Assembly: GCA_028282885.1 (NCBI GenBank)
Contig: JANQGX010000016.1
Coordinates: forward strand, 62,001 to 126,000
DNA: 64,000 nucleotides
Reading direction: 5' to 3'
Source: SAR324 cluster bacterium
GTDB lineage: Bacteria > SAR324 > XYD2-FULL-50-16
Of the stretch, positions 28,599 through 37,925 are shown piece after piece (position 1 is the first letter of the stretch; every line of letters begins with the position of its first letter). Below the pieces are notes generated by a model that saw only the letters and a program-made list of their open reading frames with translations, searched no databases and was not told the DNA's origin. The translations under genes were made by a program, and so were the position numbers.

Positions 28599-29929
28599 AG
28601 CTGATTGAGAATCTCGGCATGTTTTTTCCGGGTAATAGGAAACCAGATGAGAAGCGGCAGACTAATGAAAATCAACAGTGCAGGGATGGGACCAAAAAAG
28701 ATCCTGATCCCGAACAGGGCCTCTTTACTCTGAACCGCTTCCGGGACAAATCCGAACAATTTCAGCGCCCAACCGCCAATGAACAGTCCCAAAGCGTCGG
28801 AAATCTTGCCGATGAGCCCCTTCAGGCCGTAGTACATACCCTCTCTTCTTTCCCCGGTTAAAACCTCGTCATACTCTACAACATCAGGCAGGATCGACCA
28901 GGGAAGCACCCATTGGGCAGACATACCAAAACCGGAAATAAAAACAATGAAATAGATATGTAGCCCCTGTCCCTGGGGCAGGAAAAAAGTTGCTGCAAGG
29001 GCTGAAAATGCAATAAAAAGCCCCAAGGCATAAGTCGGCCCCTTTTCCCAACGGTCAGCCACCCATTTCCAGAAGAAAAGAAACACCAGGATGGTCGACA
29101 GAAAAAGCGTCATCACCAGGGGAATCTGCTCCTTCATATTCAATTGATAGGTCAGGAAAAAAGCCATGTAAGACATGGCCAGCATAAAGCTCATCCCCGT
29201 GATGCCGCCCTGGATCAACAGGTAATTGTAAGGTTTGTTCTTAAAACAGATAAAGATGGATTCCAGCGGGGGTAACTCCGAAGGCGGGCTCTCATTTTTT
29301 GGATCCTGCTTCACCCCAAACGCTGTTATATAGACACAAAGGATGGTGAATCCGGCAAACATAATGCCTACCATGGTCCAGCCGATTCTGGCTGTCATGA
29401 AGAGACCGGCGATGAGAGGCGGAAAAGCCGCACCCGCCATATATCCGATGCTGCCACCCACCATTCTGAAGGTGGTAAGACTGGTGCGTTCGTCATAATC
29501 CCTGGTCAACTCCGGAGTCATGGCATAGTAAGAAACGCTGACAACCGTTATGGAAGTAAAATAGAGAAAAAAGGTGACCAACAGCCAGGCAATGACGAGG
29601 GTACCGGAGAGGCCTTTGGGAATATACCAGAGCAGGGCAAAAGCAATTCCCAGGGGAATGGTTCCAAATAAGAGATAGATCTTACGCCTGCCGTACCTGG
29701 ATTTTGTCCTGTCGGATATCCAGCCAAAAAGAGGATCATTGATGGCATCCCATATTTTTCCCAACAACAGCATGGTTCCGACCACTGCCGGATCGATGTG
29801 GGCAACATCCGAGTAGAAAAACAACATAAAAAAGGCGACGGTGGCCACACACATGGAGATGCCGATGTCACCGAACAAGTAGAAGATTTTAAGTGAGAGA
29901 GAAAGCCTGTCGCTGGATTTCATAATCAT
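28595..29929 (-). CDS. MFS transporter, GPH (glycoside-pentoside-hexuronide) type
   Basis: A 12-helix sodium- or proton-coupled sugar symporter of about 444 residues. The family signature between helices 2 and 3 is visible as D-P-x-x-G-x-x-S-D-R-T-K-S-R-Y-G-R-R, and the sequence L-P-D-V-V-E-Y-D-E-x-x-T-G-x-R-R-E-G in the second half is the other GPH hallmark. It would import a glycoside, pentose or uronide. ATG at 29929 with AAGG upstream is preferred over the TTG at 29965. It follows the GxGYxYP hydrolase gene on the same strand by about 75 bp. Confidence 0.85.
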   Translation of the reverse strand: MIMKSSDRLSLSLKIFYLFGDIGISMCVATVAFFMLFFYSDVAHIDPAVVGTMLLLGKIWDAINDPLFGWISDRTKSRYGRRKIYLLFGTIPLGIAFALLWYIPKGLSGTLVIAWLLVTFFLYFTSITVVSVSYYAMTPELTRDYDERTSLTTFRMVGGSIGYMAGAAFPPLIAGLFMTARIGWTMVGIMFAGFTILCVYITAFGVKQDPKNESPPSELPPLESIFICFKNKPYNYLLIQGGITGMSFMLAMSYMAFFLTYQLNMKEQIPLVMTLFLSTILVFLFFWKWVADRWEKGPTYALGLFIAFSALAATFFLPQGQGLHIYFIVFISGFGMSAQWVLPWSILPDVVEYDEVLTGERREGMYYGLKGLIGKISDALGLFIGGWALKLFGFVPEAVQSKEALFGIRIFFGPIPALLIFISLPLLIWFPITRKKHAEILNQL

Positions 29930-30003
29930 CTCATACCTTGCCTGAGGTTTTGGTTTGCACTTCAAGAGAAATAAAGAAACAGTAAGGGTCCGGGTATCAG
30001 TTT

Positions 30004-31728
30004 TTAGAGACCCGCGGGGTTTTCCTCAAGATACTGCTCGGCAGCGAGGAGAAATTCGTCGGCCTTGACTACTTTGATTCTTGTGCTGTCGAGAGATTGT
30101 ACAAACTGATAAACATCCTTCACCGTTGTTCTGTAAGCAAAAAGATGCACTCCGATAAAACGTGGTGTCGGCTCCGGCTGATCCAAGAGTCGCTTGACTC
30201 CTGCCAGAGTCTCCTCGGCGCTATCCCCGACGTTATCCAGGGGAGGCCAGACATTGGCAACAAAGGCACGTTTTCCGGTAAGCACTGCCGGTGTCCTGCC
30301 GAAATGAACATACCCACCCATAAATCCCAAAAAATCCTCGGAAGCTTCACCATGTTCCCGGATGATCCGATCCGAGGGATCTCCGATATAAGAGGTAAAG
30401 GTTTTGATATCGGCCTTTCTGCAAATCTTGACACTCTCCTCCAGAAAACCCTTCAAATCCGGGGGCAACGGGGGAACCATATATCCCGCACCAGAAGGAC
30501 CGGCAACCAGGTAGTCCTGATCGGTCAGGGTATCATAGTATCGTCTCAACAGGGCGGGTGCAATTTCAACCAGGAGAGGCTGTGTCTCCCAATTGAAAGG
30601 AACCTTTCCCCGCTCCTCCCTGAACCAGTTTCCGAGTTGAGCCGTGTGCATCAATACCAATTGATCCCCATCTGAAAGGGTGAAGGTCAGGTAGGTTTTG
30701 TCTTTCTCCAAACGGACTGAGTCTCGGGTTGCATGGGGTTGACTGAATTCCGTATTAGCAGGAAGCCTGCCGTGAAATGAGAAGTTGGCAGCCAGATGAG
30801 ACGGAATCAATCTCAGACCGTTGGCAGAGAGATGAAGCATAAAGGAGAACTCGTCATCCCGTTTGGTATGCCAGCCAAATATCGTGGGATATGGTGTGGG
30901 TTTCACTGCCTTCTGGATACGGTTGGCCAGATGAACCTCTTTTGAGCCGAGCCCCATCAGCCACAAACCTGTTTTTTTCAATAGTCGATCCGCTCTCCGG
31001 TTAAAAAGAAAGTTTCTCAACCCGAAAGGTCCGCCGACGAGAAGCATCAGCAACCTCTGCCCGAGGCTGAAAATCGCTCCGTTTTCCAGGGCTCCCAGGT
31101 TATAGACGAAAATCCGGTTCTGGATGACATAGTCCAGAAACTCCGGTCGTAACCAGCCGGGTTCGATCGATGCAATCACTCCTTCCAGACAACGGTCGAA
31201 CAGATTCTCATAAGCCCACCGGTAAAGCGACACCCGTTCCTTCCATTTTCCGCGAAGATCCACGCGGACTTCCAGACCGGTTGTCTTTATTATGCTGTCA
31301 AGTTCATCGGATCCCGAGATCAGAAGATTGTCAAGGCTGCAGTACATTGCCGCCAGGTTTACCGTATCGATACAATCGGAATCCCAGACGACAATCCCCT
31401 TGAATCGATCCGCATATTTGTTCAGCAGTCCTTGCAAATCATCAGTAGCATTTTCCTCCAGTGAATAAACGGATCTGTAGTAATCAAGATTCTTCTGATC
31501 CTGATTTCCCAGGATATCCCTGTATTTCGACCGCCAGAGATCATCGGATATGAACACTTCATTCGTGGTGCGACAGGATTCGTCATCATAGATACCCCAA
31601 TCCAGGTAAACAATGGGTCCGTCACGATTTACAATTCCCTGGAGTGATATTGCGGTCAACCGTTCTGTAAAAGCCATTTCCGAAACATTCAGCACCTCAA
31701 TTGCCATGTTTTTATCTGACATGATCAT
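30004..31728 (-). CDS. GxGYxYP-family putative glycoside hydrolase
   Basis: A 574-residue protein of the GxGYxYP family, a group predicted from fold and neighbourhood to act on polysaccharides but with no settled activity. The naming motif is present in variant form as G-P-S-G-A-G-Y-M-V-P (residues near 425), and the S-D-G-D-Q-L motif near 370 matches the conserved S-D-G-D-N of the family. No signal peptide is seen, so it may act in the cytoplasm. It sits next to a GPH sugar transporter, supporting a sugar role. Confidence 0.72.
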   Translation of the reverse strand: MIMSDKNMAIEVLNVSEMAFTERLTAISLQGIVNRDGPIVYLDWGIYDDESCRTTNEVFISDDLWRSKYRDILGNQDQKNLDYYRSVYSLEENATDDLQGLLNKYADRFKGIVVWDSDCIDTVNLAAMYCSLDNLLISGSDELDSIIKTTGLEVRVDLRGKWKERVSLYRWAYENLFDRCLEGVIASIEPGWLRPEFLDYVIQNRIFVYNLGALENGAIFSLGQRLLMLLVGGPFGLRNFLFNRRADRLLKKTGLWLMGLGSKEVHLANRIQKAVKPTPYPTIFGWHTKRDDEFSFMLHLSANGLRLIPSHLAANFSFHGRLPANTEFSQPHATRDSVRLEKDKTYLTFTLSDGDQLVLMHTAQLGNWFREERGKVPFNWETQPLLVEIAPALLRRYYDTLTDQDYLVAGPSGAGYMVPPLPPDLKGFLEESVKICRKADIKTFTSYIGDPSDRIIREHGEASEDFLGFMGGYVHFGRTPAVLTGKRAFVANVWPPLDNVGDSAEETLAGVKRLLDQPEPTPRFIGVHLFAYRTTVKDVYQFVQSLDSTRIKVVKADEFLLAAEQYLEENPAGL

Positions 31729-31774
31729 CGCCTGTTTGCATTAAATTCGGTTTTCTCTGTCGACGCGGATTTGT

Positions 31775-31943
31775 TTACATTTTGACTCCTGCCTGCTCCC
31801 ACAACTCTTCAGCTTTATCCAGCCAGCCGGAATAAGATGCGGGAGACCCGGGAAAGGCTTCATAGTGTGCGCGAATTTTACCGGACACGTTCATGGATTG
31901 CCGTTCCGGCTCCTATGATCAATACATCACAATTCTCAGCCAT
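31775..31943 (-). pseudogene. Internally deleted FAD-dependent oxidoreductase
   Basis: A good ribosome site (GGGAG) precedes an ATG at 31943 reading M-A-E-N-C-D-V-L-I-I-G-A-G-T-A, the Rossmann dinucleotide-binding start of an FAD oxidoreductase, but the frame stops after 21 codons. In another frame, from about 31895, runs M-N-V-S-G-K-I-R-A-H-Y-E-A-F-P to a normal stop at 31775-31777, which looks like the C-terminal end (the S-G-K segment is common there). Together they suggest loss of the whole middle of the gene. The same frame is also open and protein-like upstream, from 32028, with K-V-H-A-R-Y-N-P-R-E-Q-L. Confidence 0.55.
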
Positions 31944-32156
31944 TGGTTGATCTCCCTTTCATATTTCGCAACACATCAGTCATAAACTTCAACTGTTCCC
32001 GGGGATTATAGCGGGCATGAACCTTACATCAGCTATGGACCGGTTACCATAGATGAGTCTCTCTTTCGGTCTATTCCCTATCGGGTTTCACCGGTTTCGT
32101 CCAGTAAAAGCAGCGAGTTCTTTTGTAAGGTTTTGAGCGTGACAGGAAAAAAAATG
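31944..32156. other. Degenerate stretch between pseudogene and GNAT
   Basis: 213 bp with no intact gene. From 31944 to about 32028 the minus strand is in frame with the pseudogene and looks like the end of another lost gene; beyond that nothing is recognisable. Confidence 0.35.
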
Positions 32157-32651
32157 CTATGCGTCCACTCTCGTTTCCATGGTAAGGAAGGGAATAATCT
32201 CGCCCTTGGGTCCGGTTTTCGTCCCCTCTCCAATAACGGAGAAGCCACAATTCCGGTAGCAGGCTATTGCTCTTTGATTGGATTTTCTGACATTCAGCCG
32301 TACACGATTGAAGCAAAGGATACCTGAAGAAGAGCTGACGGCCAGTCGAACCGCCTGTTTGCCATAGCCCCGGTTGAACAGCCGGTTATCGCCCAGCAGA
32401 ATGCCAAGAGTGGCAGTATCCGAGTCCGCCTTTTCCTTTTCAAGCCAGACCGTTCCGATACATTGCTGCCCGACATGAATCAAATACCAGTTCCAGAGAG
32501 AATTCTCGGTTCCCAGTTGCCGATTAAAGAATCCGGGGGTGGTTCTGGACATATAGTCATCCGATCCGATAAATCGACACCATTGATCCAGTCGAGGCAG
32601 ATCGGAATCCTTGAACGGTGTTAGGTATACAGGCATGGAATTGATCATCAC
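32157..32651 (-). CDS. GNAT-family N-acetyltransferase (RimJ/RimL-like)
   Basis: A 164-residue acetyltransferase. The acetyl-CoA motif A appears as G-I-L-L-G-D-N-R-L-F-N-R-G-Y-G-K-Q-A around residues 88-105, followed by the N-x-R-A-I-A-C-Y-R-N-C-G-F block (motif B) typical of the RimJ/RimL branch. The substrate amine is unknown. It is the third gene of a glycyl radical enzyme, GNAT, GNAT run, 30 bp after its neighbour. Confidence 0.83.
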   Translation of the reverse strand: MMINSMPVYLTPFKDSDLPRLDQWCRFIGSDDYMSRTTPGFFNRQLGTENSLWNWYLIHVGQQCIGTVWLEKEKADSDTATLGILLGDNRLFNRGYGKQAVRLAVSSSSGILCFNRVRLNVRKSNQRAIACYRNCGFSVIGEGTKTGPKGEIIPFLTMETRVDA

Positions 32652-32681
32652 AGAATTGTCTAAAAGACGGGAAACCGATTT

Positions 32682-33161
32682 CTAAAGCATCGCTTCCATA
32701 AACAGGACCTGAAAGGGAAGATGATCAAAGGTTTTTGTTTTACCCTCCAGAAATCCGGCCTTCCTGTACCACTCCTTCAGATCCTTCTGTTTCGAAATGA
32801 TACCGATACTGATTCTGGAGCGATTGGACTCCCTGGCCTCCTTAAAAACATGATCGACCAGTTTCCTGCCGACACCCGAGGTTCGCTTTTCCGGAAGAAC
32901 CGCCAGCCGTTCCAGATAGCACAAGTCTGATTTTGCCATCTCCAATGCTGCACAGCCAATGACTTCTCCACCGGTCTCTGCTAGGTAATAGCGTACGCCT
33001 CGGGAGAAATCCCTTTCAACCCATTGGGGAGTGCAATTTGACGGATGTTTGGGACAGTTTTGCGGAGTGAGATCAAATCTCCTGGCAACGGTCCGGTAAG
33101 CACCGGCAATGATTGCAGCAATGCGATCACATTCGGTGATCCTGCCTTCTCTGATTTTCAT
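32682..33161 (-). CDS. GNAT-family N-acetyltransferase
   Basis: A 159-residue acetyltransferase with motif A as L-A-V-L-P-E-K-R-T-S-G-V-G-R-K-L-V near residues 88-104 and the usual W-Y-R-K-A-G-F near the C-terminus. It begins 8 bp after the glycyl radical enzyme stop and is therefore probably co-transcribed with it. An insertion near residue 40 with C-P-K-H-P-S-N-C could be a metal or thiol site. Substrate unknown; it might acetylate a product or toxic intermediate of the radical enzyme pathway, which is inference. Confidence 0.83.
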   Translation of the reverse strand: MKIREGRITECDRIAAIIAGAYRTVARRFDLTPQNCPKHPSNCTPQWVERDFSRGVRYYLAETGGEVIGCAALEMAKSDLCYLERLAVLPEKRTSGVGRKLVDHVFKEARESNRSRISIGIISKQKDLKEWYRKAGFLEGKTKTFDHLPFQVLFMEAML

Positions 33162-33169
33162 GGTTGTTA

Positions 33170-35509
33170 TCAGGCAATTGATTGGCGGTTGCGGGCGATC
33201 ACCTCTTCTTTTACTTCATGGGGAAGATCATCAAAAAAGGCACAATATCCGGCGACCCGAACCACGATACCGGGGTATTTCCCTGGGTGCTGCAAGGCAT
33301 CTTCAAGCAGGGTATGGTCATGTACATTCAACTGCATTTCCATACCCCGTTTTTCGAAGAATCCCCCCAACAGGGATGATAGAATCATCAAACCCTTTTC
33401 ACCCTTGATAGTGTGGGGATCAAAACTGAGATTTACCGCGTATCCATTGGGAGAGAGGTCCGGATTGGTGGAGGCAACCGAATTCAGTACCGCCGTGGGG
33501 CCCGATCTATCCATCCCGTTAGCGGAACTCATGCTTGCGGCGAAGGGTTGTCCCGCTTTTCTGCCACTGGGAAGAGCAGCAGTCTGTTCACCGAACCCTA
33601 CATGGCATGTAGAAGAATAAAAACCGGGGATATAGGTTCCTCCCCTGACATTACGATTCCGCACCAAAAAACCGTGAAAAAAGCTCATGACTCTTTCTGC
33701 CAACCGGTCGGTTTCGGAATGATCATTGCCAAATTTCGGACTGTTCAGCAGGCGGGTACGAAGTTCCTCTTCTCCTCGAAAATTTTTTTTCAGCGCCTTG
33801 ATCACCCGCTCAATACTGTAGATCTTCTTTTGGAATACCACTTCATCAAGCGCCATCAGTGAATCAACAACATCTGCCACCCCGACACCCTGGACTCCGC
33901 TGGTTTTATAAAGTGCACCTCCTTCGGTTAAATCCCTGGCGGATTCCTGGCATCCGTCAACCAGTAGCGAGGAAAAAGGAGTGGGATGATAATCCCGATT
34001 ACCTGCTTCCAGTGTCCGAATATCCCTGACGAATCGTTTGATCAGGAATTCCAGTTGGATACGATAGGCATCGATAACCTCTTCAATGTTTCCGAATGAG
34101 AAGGGATCGGGCGTTGCCAGTCCTACCCGCTTCCCGCTCCCGAATCGTTTTCCGCGATTTAAAGCCAGTTCCAGGCAGACAGGCAGATTAACCAGGGCGG
34201 CATCTGTAGAACAGAAACTCTTGCCGGGTATTGTCGGCTCGACGCAACCCACAACCCCATAATTCCTGGCTTCCTCTTCAGGATAACCATGTGCCATTAA
34301 CGATGAAATCACGGCTGTATCACTAAAAAAAGCAGGGGATCCGTTTCCTTCTCTGGCCACTTCCAGGGCACGATTTGTAAATGAATCCGGTGTCTTACCG
34401 TTTATCCGGACCTGGTAATTAGGATCCCGAAGCCCCAGTTCCTCCATGACATCGAGAAACAGCCAGGACAGTTCATTCACGGCATTCTCGCCGGAATCGT
34501 CCACTCCTCCGACAATTGCGGCTTGTGCCGTAAGAAACCCGCCGTGATATTTACTCATCTTTTCTGAAATAAGAAAGACATGTTCATTGGTCTTGGCACT
34601 GAAAGCCAACAGCAGTTCCTTTGCCTTTTCCGGTGTGATTCTCCCCGACTCAATATCCTTGCTGAAGAATGGGTTCAACATCTGATCGAGTCGACCGAAA
34701 CTGACGGCAGAATTGATTCCCTCAAGGCAGACAGCCATGTGGCAAAACCAAATCGACTGCAACGCTTCATGAAAACTTTCGGCTGGCTGTGCCGGAACCT
34801 TGTCGCAAATCCCGGCAATTTCATTGAGCTCATCCGCCCGTGTCCGATTGTTTTCTTTTTGTGCCATCTCCCTGGCCTTTTCCGCCATTCGTTTTGCATA
34901 AGCCAACACTCCGCTGGCAGCACTAATCATCGCGCGGGAAAGGGGATCATCCTTCCCCTGCAACGCATTGATTTCGGCCTGCAGACCAAACCGGATCACT
35001 TTTTCATAGTTCGGTATAAAATGACCGATCCCTGCTGCTTCGTTGATCAGGTAATAGTTGGGATTCAACTGGTCAAAAGTGTAGGAAAGCAGATGCCTGA
35101 CATTCGGCCAAAAGGCGCGCACAATCATATTGCGCGGCAACCAGTAAGGTATAACCCCGGTCAATAGCCGAAAACGGTCTTTCCAGGAGATACGGAAGGG
35201 TGTGGTTTTTCTCCTCTCCATCCAGAGCAGTTCCTGTGAAGAAAAAACACCCGATAACTCCGGCTGAATAATAGCGGATTTTCGATACTCGCCAACGTTC
35301 CCGACAATCAGTTCATCATCAAAGATGATTGTCGACTTGTTTTCCATCAGGTACCGGAAAGCCTCAGCCTTTCTGGTCACCATTGGATCGGAATGCCGGT
35401 CATGTCTTTTGAAATATTCCGTGATTAATAAGGCACGCTCTACGCAGAGATGGATGGGGCTGCTGAGCAGTTTCTCCCTGATTCTCTGGAATCGATTCGA
35501 TCTGTTCAT
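33170..35509 (-). CDS. Glycyl radical enzyme, dehydratase/lyase-like, unknown substrate
   Basis: A 779-residue glycyl radical enzyme. The radical glycine is G754 in R-V-A-G-Y-C-A-F-F, and the active-site loop at 421-425 reads G-C-V-E-P, giving thiyl cysteine C422 and general base E424. That Cys-x-Glu pair marks the eliminase group (glycerol and propanediol dehydratase, CutC, HypD, isethionate lyase) rather than pyruvate formate-lyase, which has Cys-Cys. The N-terminus differs from the well-known members. No activating enzyme is encoded nearby; AGGA before the ATG supports the start. Confidence 0.85.
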   Translation of the reverse strand: MNRSNRFQRIREKLLSSPIHLCVERALLITEYFKRHDRHSDPMVTRKAEAFRYLMENKSTIIFDDELIVGNVGEYRKSAIIQPELSGVFSSQELLWMERRKTTPFRISWKDRFRLLTGVIPYWLPRNMIVRAFWPNVRHLLSYTFDQLNPNYYLINEAAGIGHFIPNYEKVIRFGLQAEINALQGKDDPLSRAMISAASGVLAYAKRMAEKAREMAQKENNRTRADELNEIAGICDKVPAQPAESFHEALQSIWFCHMAVCLEGINSAVSFGRLDQMLNPFFSKDIESGRITPEKAKELLLAFSAKTNEHVFLISEKMSKYHGGFLTAQAAIVGGVDDSGENAVNELSWLFLDVMEELGLRDPNYQVRINGKTPDSFTNRALEVAREGNGSPAFFSDTAVISSLMAHGYPEEEARNYGVVGCVEPTIPGKSFCSTDAALVNLPVCLELALNRGKRFGSGKRVGLATPDPFSFGNIEEVIDAYRIQLEFLIKRFVRDIRTLEAGNRDYHPTPFSSLLVDGCQESARDLTEGGALYKTSGVQGVGVADVVDSLMALDEVVFQKKIYSIERVIKALKKNFRGEEELRTRLLNSPKFGNDHSETDRLAERVMSFFHGFLVRNRNVRGGTYIPGFYSSTCHVGFGEQTAALPSGRKAGQPFAASMSSANGMDRSGPTAVLNSVASTNPDLSPNGYAVNLSFDPHTIKGEKGLMILSSLLGGFFEKRGMEMQLNVHDHTLLEDALQHPGKYPGIVVRVAGYCAFFDDLPHEVKEEVIARNRQSIA

Positions 35510-35678
35510 GGCCGGTCCTGGAGATGGGATTTGGTTTCCAGTCGTTACCTTTCCTTTACCCCAAGTCTTGGTAATTCATAAAGAAAAATCAATAAAAACC
35601 GACCTGGAAAACAAACAAGGGGACACAAAGTCTGTTTTTCAAGATATAGGCCTTGTATCCCTCTATTTCCGGCACAAT

Positions 35679-35712
35679 AAAAAAAGGGAGCAAATCGAGA
35701 TAATTTGCCCCC
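35679..35712 (-). terminator. Rho-independent terminator after VWA lipoprotein gene
   Basis: Read on the minus strand: GGGGGCAAAT, a 7-nt loop, ATTTGCTCCC, then seven T. The stem has one G-T pair in ten. It lies 41 nt past the VWA gene stop and before the glycyl radical enzyme gene, a textbook terminator. Confidence 0.85.
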
Positions 35713-35753
35713 TCTGAGAAGATCAGGAATGTAGTTGACTAACTACCCTGTTT

Positions 35754-37304
35754 TTATTGGACGTATTGGTAGCTAACAACAACCGCGTCACCGGCTGAAG
35801 GAATGGCCGTTCCATAGAAGGTGACGGAGTTGGTTGAAGCCAGGTAGAGATAACCGTCATCGCCTGTCTTGATTGAAACGGCAGTGCCATTCACCGTAAC
35901 ACCCAGGGTACTGACGACTGGGGTATTGGTCAGGGTGAAGGTCTGTCCACCGGTTGAGATAATGGCATCCAGGGTGTCACTGTAATCGCTCTGGCAGATA
36001 CTACCCTTGGCTCCACCGGTATTGGTCACCAGTGTGGGATAATCCGAACTTCCTGACGCAGATCCGCCATCACCGCTACATCCTGTATCGGGATCGGAGA
36101 CAATGGCATGAACAATGTAGTCGTTCTGAGTGAATACGTTGTCGTCAAAATCGAATTCCACGCCACCGCTACTCTTGCTTGTGTACTGATCCCTTTCATC
36201 ACTGAGCATGATTACGGAAAGGGTTGCCCCGCTCCTGGGATAACCGGCTGTCGGTACGCTACCACCGGTGCTCAGGGCCTCTTCCGCATAGAAAATCCCT
36301 GTCTCAGTTGTAGATCCGTTAATTCCAACCAGGATATTGCTTTCAAACTCGGACTGAACGCTGGTAAACCCTGTTCCCTGGAGAGTGGAAGAGTCCGTTG
36401 TGATGACACCGATTTTGAAATCCAGCCCTTTGTTGGTCAGTTTTTCAAAAAACCGGGTGGCGTTGTCACTGATGGCGGTCTGCTCTTGGGACATACTTGA
36501 CGAGTTATCGACGACAAAGAGGAAATCGGCTGCCGACTGGGCTTCTACAGTGAAGCTGTCACTGTCACTGACCCTGGATGTTCCGCTACTTTGGAGATTA
36601 TCCATCTGAACCGTCAGGTTGATCACCCCTTCATAAGTGCTATAAGTGCCGGCCGGAACAATTGCAATGATAATGGGGGTTTCGGTAGATGTGTAGCTGA
36701 GGGATATCTCCAGGCGGAAATCGGTTGTGGCATCACCTTCCGCTTCCGTTGAGAAGGAGACATCACCAGTGGCATCGCTGAGACCTATCAGCATGATCAC
36801 GATCCTGGAAAGCTGGTCGGAACTCATGGCGGAATCGGTTGTAATATTATAGCTTCCGTAGATCACATCTTCCGACGCATCGGATGAAGCCTGACCAACA
36901 TTGAGTCGCGAACTCAGAGATGCATTGGAAGAGACGCTGATCGCAGTGATTGAGCTGATATCCGATGTGGCATCAAGGGTACTTACCGCACTGGTGAGAA
37001 CAGAACTGGCTGATGTTCCACTGGTACTCTCTTGCAGATTGGTTTTGCTGGCAAATCCGGATACTGCATTGTTGGTGCCTGAGTAAAAGGTCACACCCGA
37101 AAAATCGCCGGAAGCGATGTTTTGCAAGGTAACTCCATCCGGCACCAGAAAGTAATCACCGTCACTAAAGGTATACTGGCTGCTGGAACCGGAGGAGCCG
37201 GTTTCATTCAGCTTGGATTTGATATCGTTGTCTTTTTTACATGCGCTGGTCAATCCGAAGACAAACAGCAACATCAATACAATTGTAAAAACTCTAGCTT
37301 TCAT
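35754..37304 (-). CDS. VWA-domain lipoprotein
   Basis: A 516-residue exported lipoprotein. The signal L-L-F-V-F-G-L-T-S-A-C has a slightly relaxed lipobox ending at Cys22. Residues about 270-430 form a von Willebrand A domain with a complete metal site D-N-S-S-S (DxSxS). The N-terminal 240 residues are Ser/Thr-rich and may be a beta sandwich or a spacer. It would sit on the outer membrane facing out or in the periplasm and bind a protein partner through a divalent metal. It follows the small barrel gene by 39 bp and is probably expressed with it. Confidence 0.82.
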   Translation of the reverse strand: MKARVFTIVLMLLFVFGLTSACKKDNDIKSKLNETGSSGSSSQYTFSDGDYFLVPDGVTLQNIASGDFSGVTFYSGTNNAVSGFASKTNLQESTSGTSASSVLTSAVSTLDATSDISSITAISVSSNASLSSRLNVGQASSDASEDVIYGSYNITTDSAMSSDQLSRIVIMLIGLSDATGDVSFSTEAEGDATTDFRLEISLSYTSTETPIIIAIVPAGTYSTYEGVINLTVQMDNLQSSGTSRVSDSDSFTVEAQSAADFLFVVDNSSSMSQEQTAISDNATRFFEKLTNKGLDFKIGVITTDSSTLQGTGFTSVQSEFESNILVGINGSTTETGIFYAEEALSTGGSVPTAGYPRSGATLSVIMLSDERDQYTSKSSGGVEFDFDDNVFTQNDYIVHAIVSDPDTGCSGDGGSASGSSDYPTLVTNTGGAKGSICQSDYSDTLDAIISTGGQTFTLTNTPVVSTLGVTVNGTAVSIKTGDDGYLYLASTNSVTFYGTAIPSAGDAVVVSYQYVQ

Positions 37305-37343
37305 TATATTTCTCCTGATACTGAAGTTTGTGATTCCGATTGA

Positions 37344-37919
37344 TTAAAATTTATATTGACCGGTGAGCAGAAGCTGGTTGGAACCGGTAGCGATGGTAAC
37401 CCCACCTGTTTCAACTTCACTCGAAATGTACATAAACTGAGCACCTACCGATACCTGATCCAGGCCGAAAACGGACAGCTTGTAAAGACCGCCGCCGCCA
37501 ATCAGATAACCCAGACTGTTTTCCGTTTCATCGAGAGCCTTGGCCATTACATACGCCAATCCACCCATGGCATAGAGTTGAACATCGGTAATGATTTCCA
37601 TCTCATACCGATAAGCGCCATAAAGAGAGGTTGCGCTGACTTTTTCCTCGCCACCGTCCCAACTGATTTTCGCCGAAGCCATATTAATACCGGCTCGAAA
37701 TTTCAGCATCTCTGCAAACTCAAAATTGGCATAAACATCCAGTGGAGTACCGTCTTTCTCCAGATCCGCTTCTTCGGGAACATAGTAGAGCAGCGCCAGA
37801 CCGCCACCCACTGATAGGTTTAGTTTCTGAGCGAACAGGTTCATTCCGTTGAATAAACAAAACACAAGCACCAGAACGAGTTTTCCGGTAAGACTCATCA
37901 AGTTTACTTTTCCTTTCAT
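37344..37919 (-). CDS. Small outer-membrane beta-barrel protein
   Basis: About 191 residues: a signal peptide (L-V-L-V-L-V-F-C-L-F-N-G-M-N-L-F-A-Q), then alternating strands rich in Gly, Ala, Tyr and Leu ending in G-Q-Y-K-F, the aromatic terminus used by the barrel-insertion machine. Length suits an 8-strand barrel of the OmpA/OmpW-like type. ATG at 37919 is chosen; an internal ATG at 37898 would also leave a complete signal peptide. The partner gene downstream encodes a VWA lipoprotein. Function unknown. Confidence 0.75.
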   Translation of the reverse strand: MKGKVNLMSLTGKLVLVLVFCLFNGMNLFAQKLNLSVGGGLALLYYVPEEADLEKDGTPLDVYANFEFAEMLKFRAGINMASAKISWDGGEEKVSATSLYGAYRYEMEIITDVQLYAMGGLAYVMAKALDETENSLGYLIGGGGLYKLSVFGLDQVSVGAQFMYISSEVETGGVTIATGSNQLLLTGQYKF

Positions 37920-37925
37920 AGTCAC

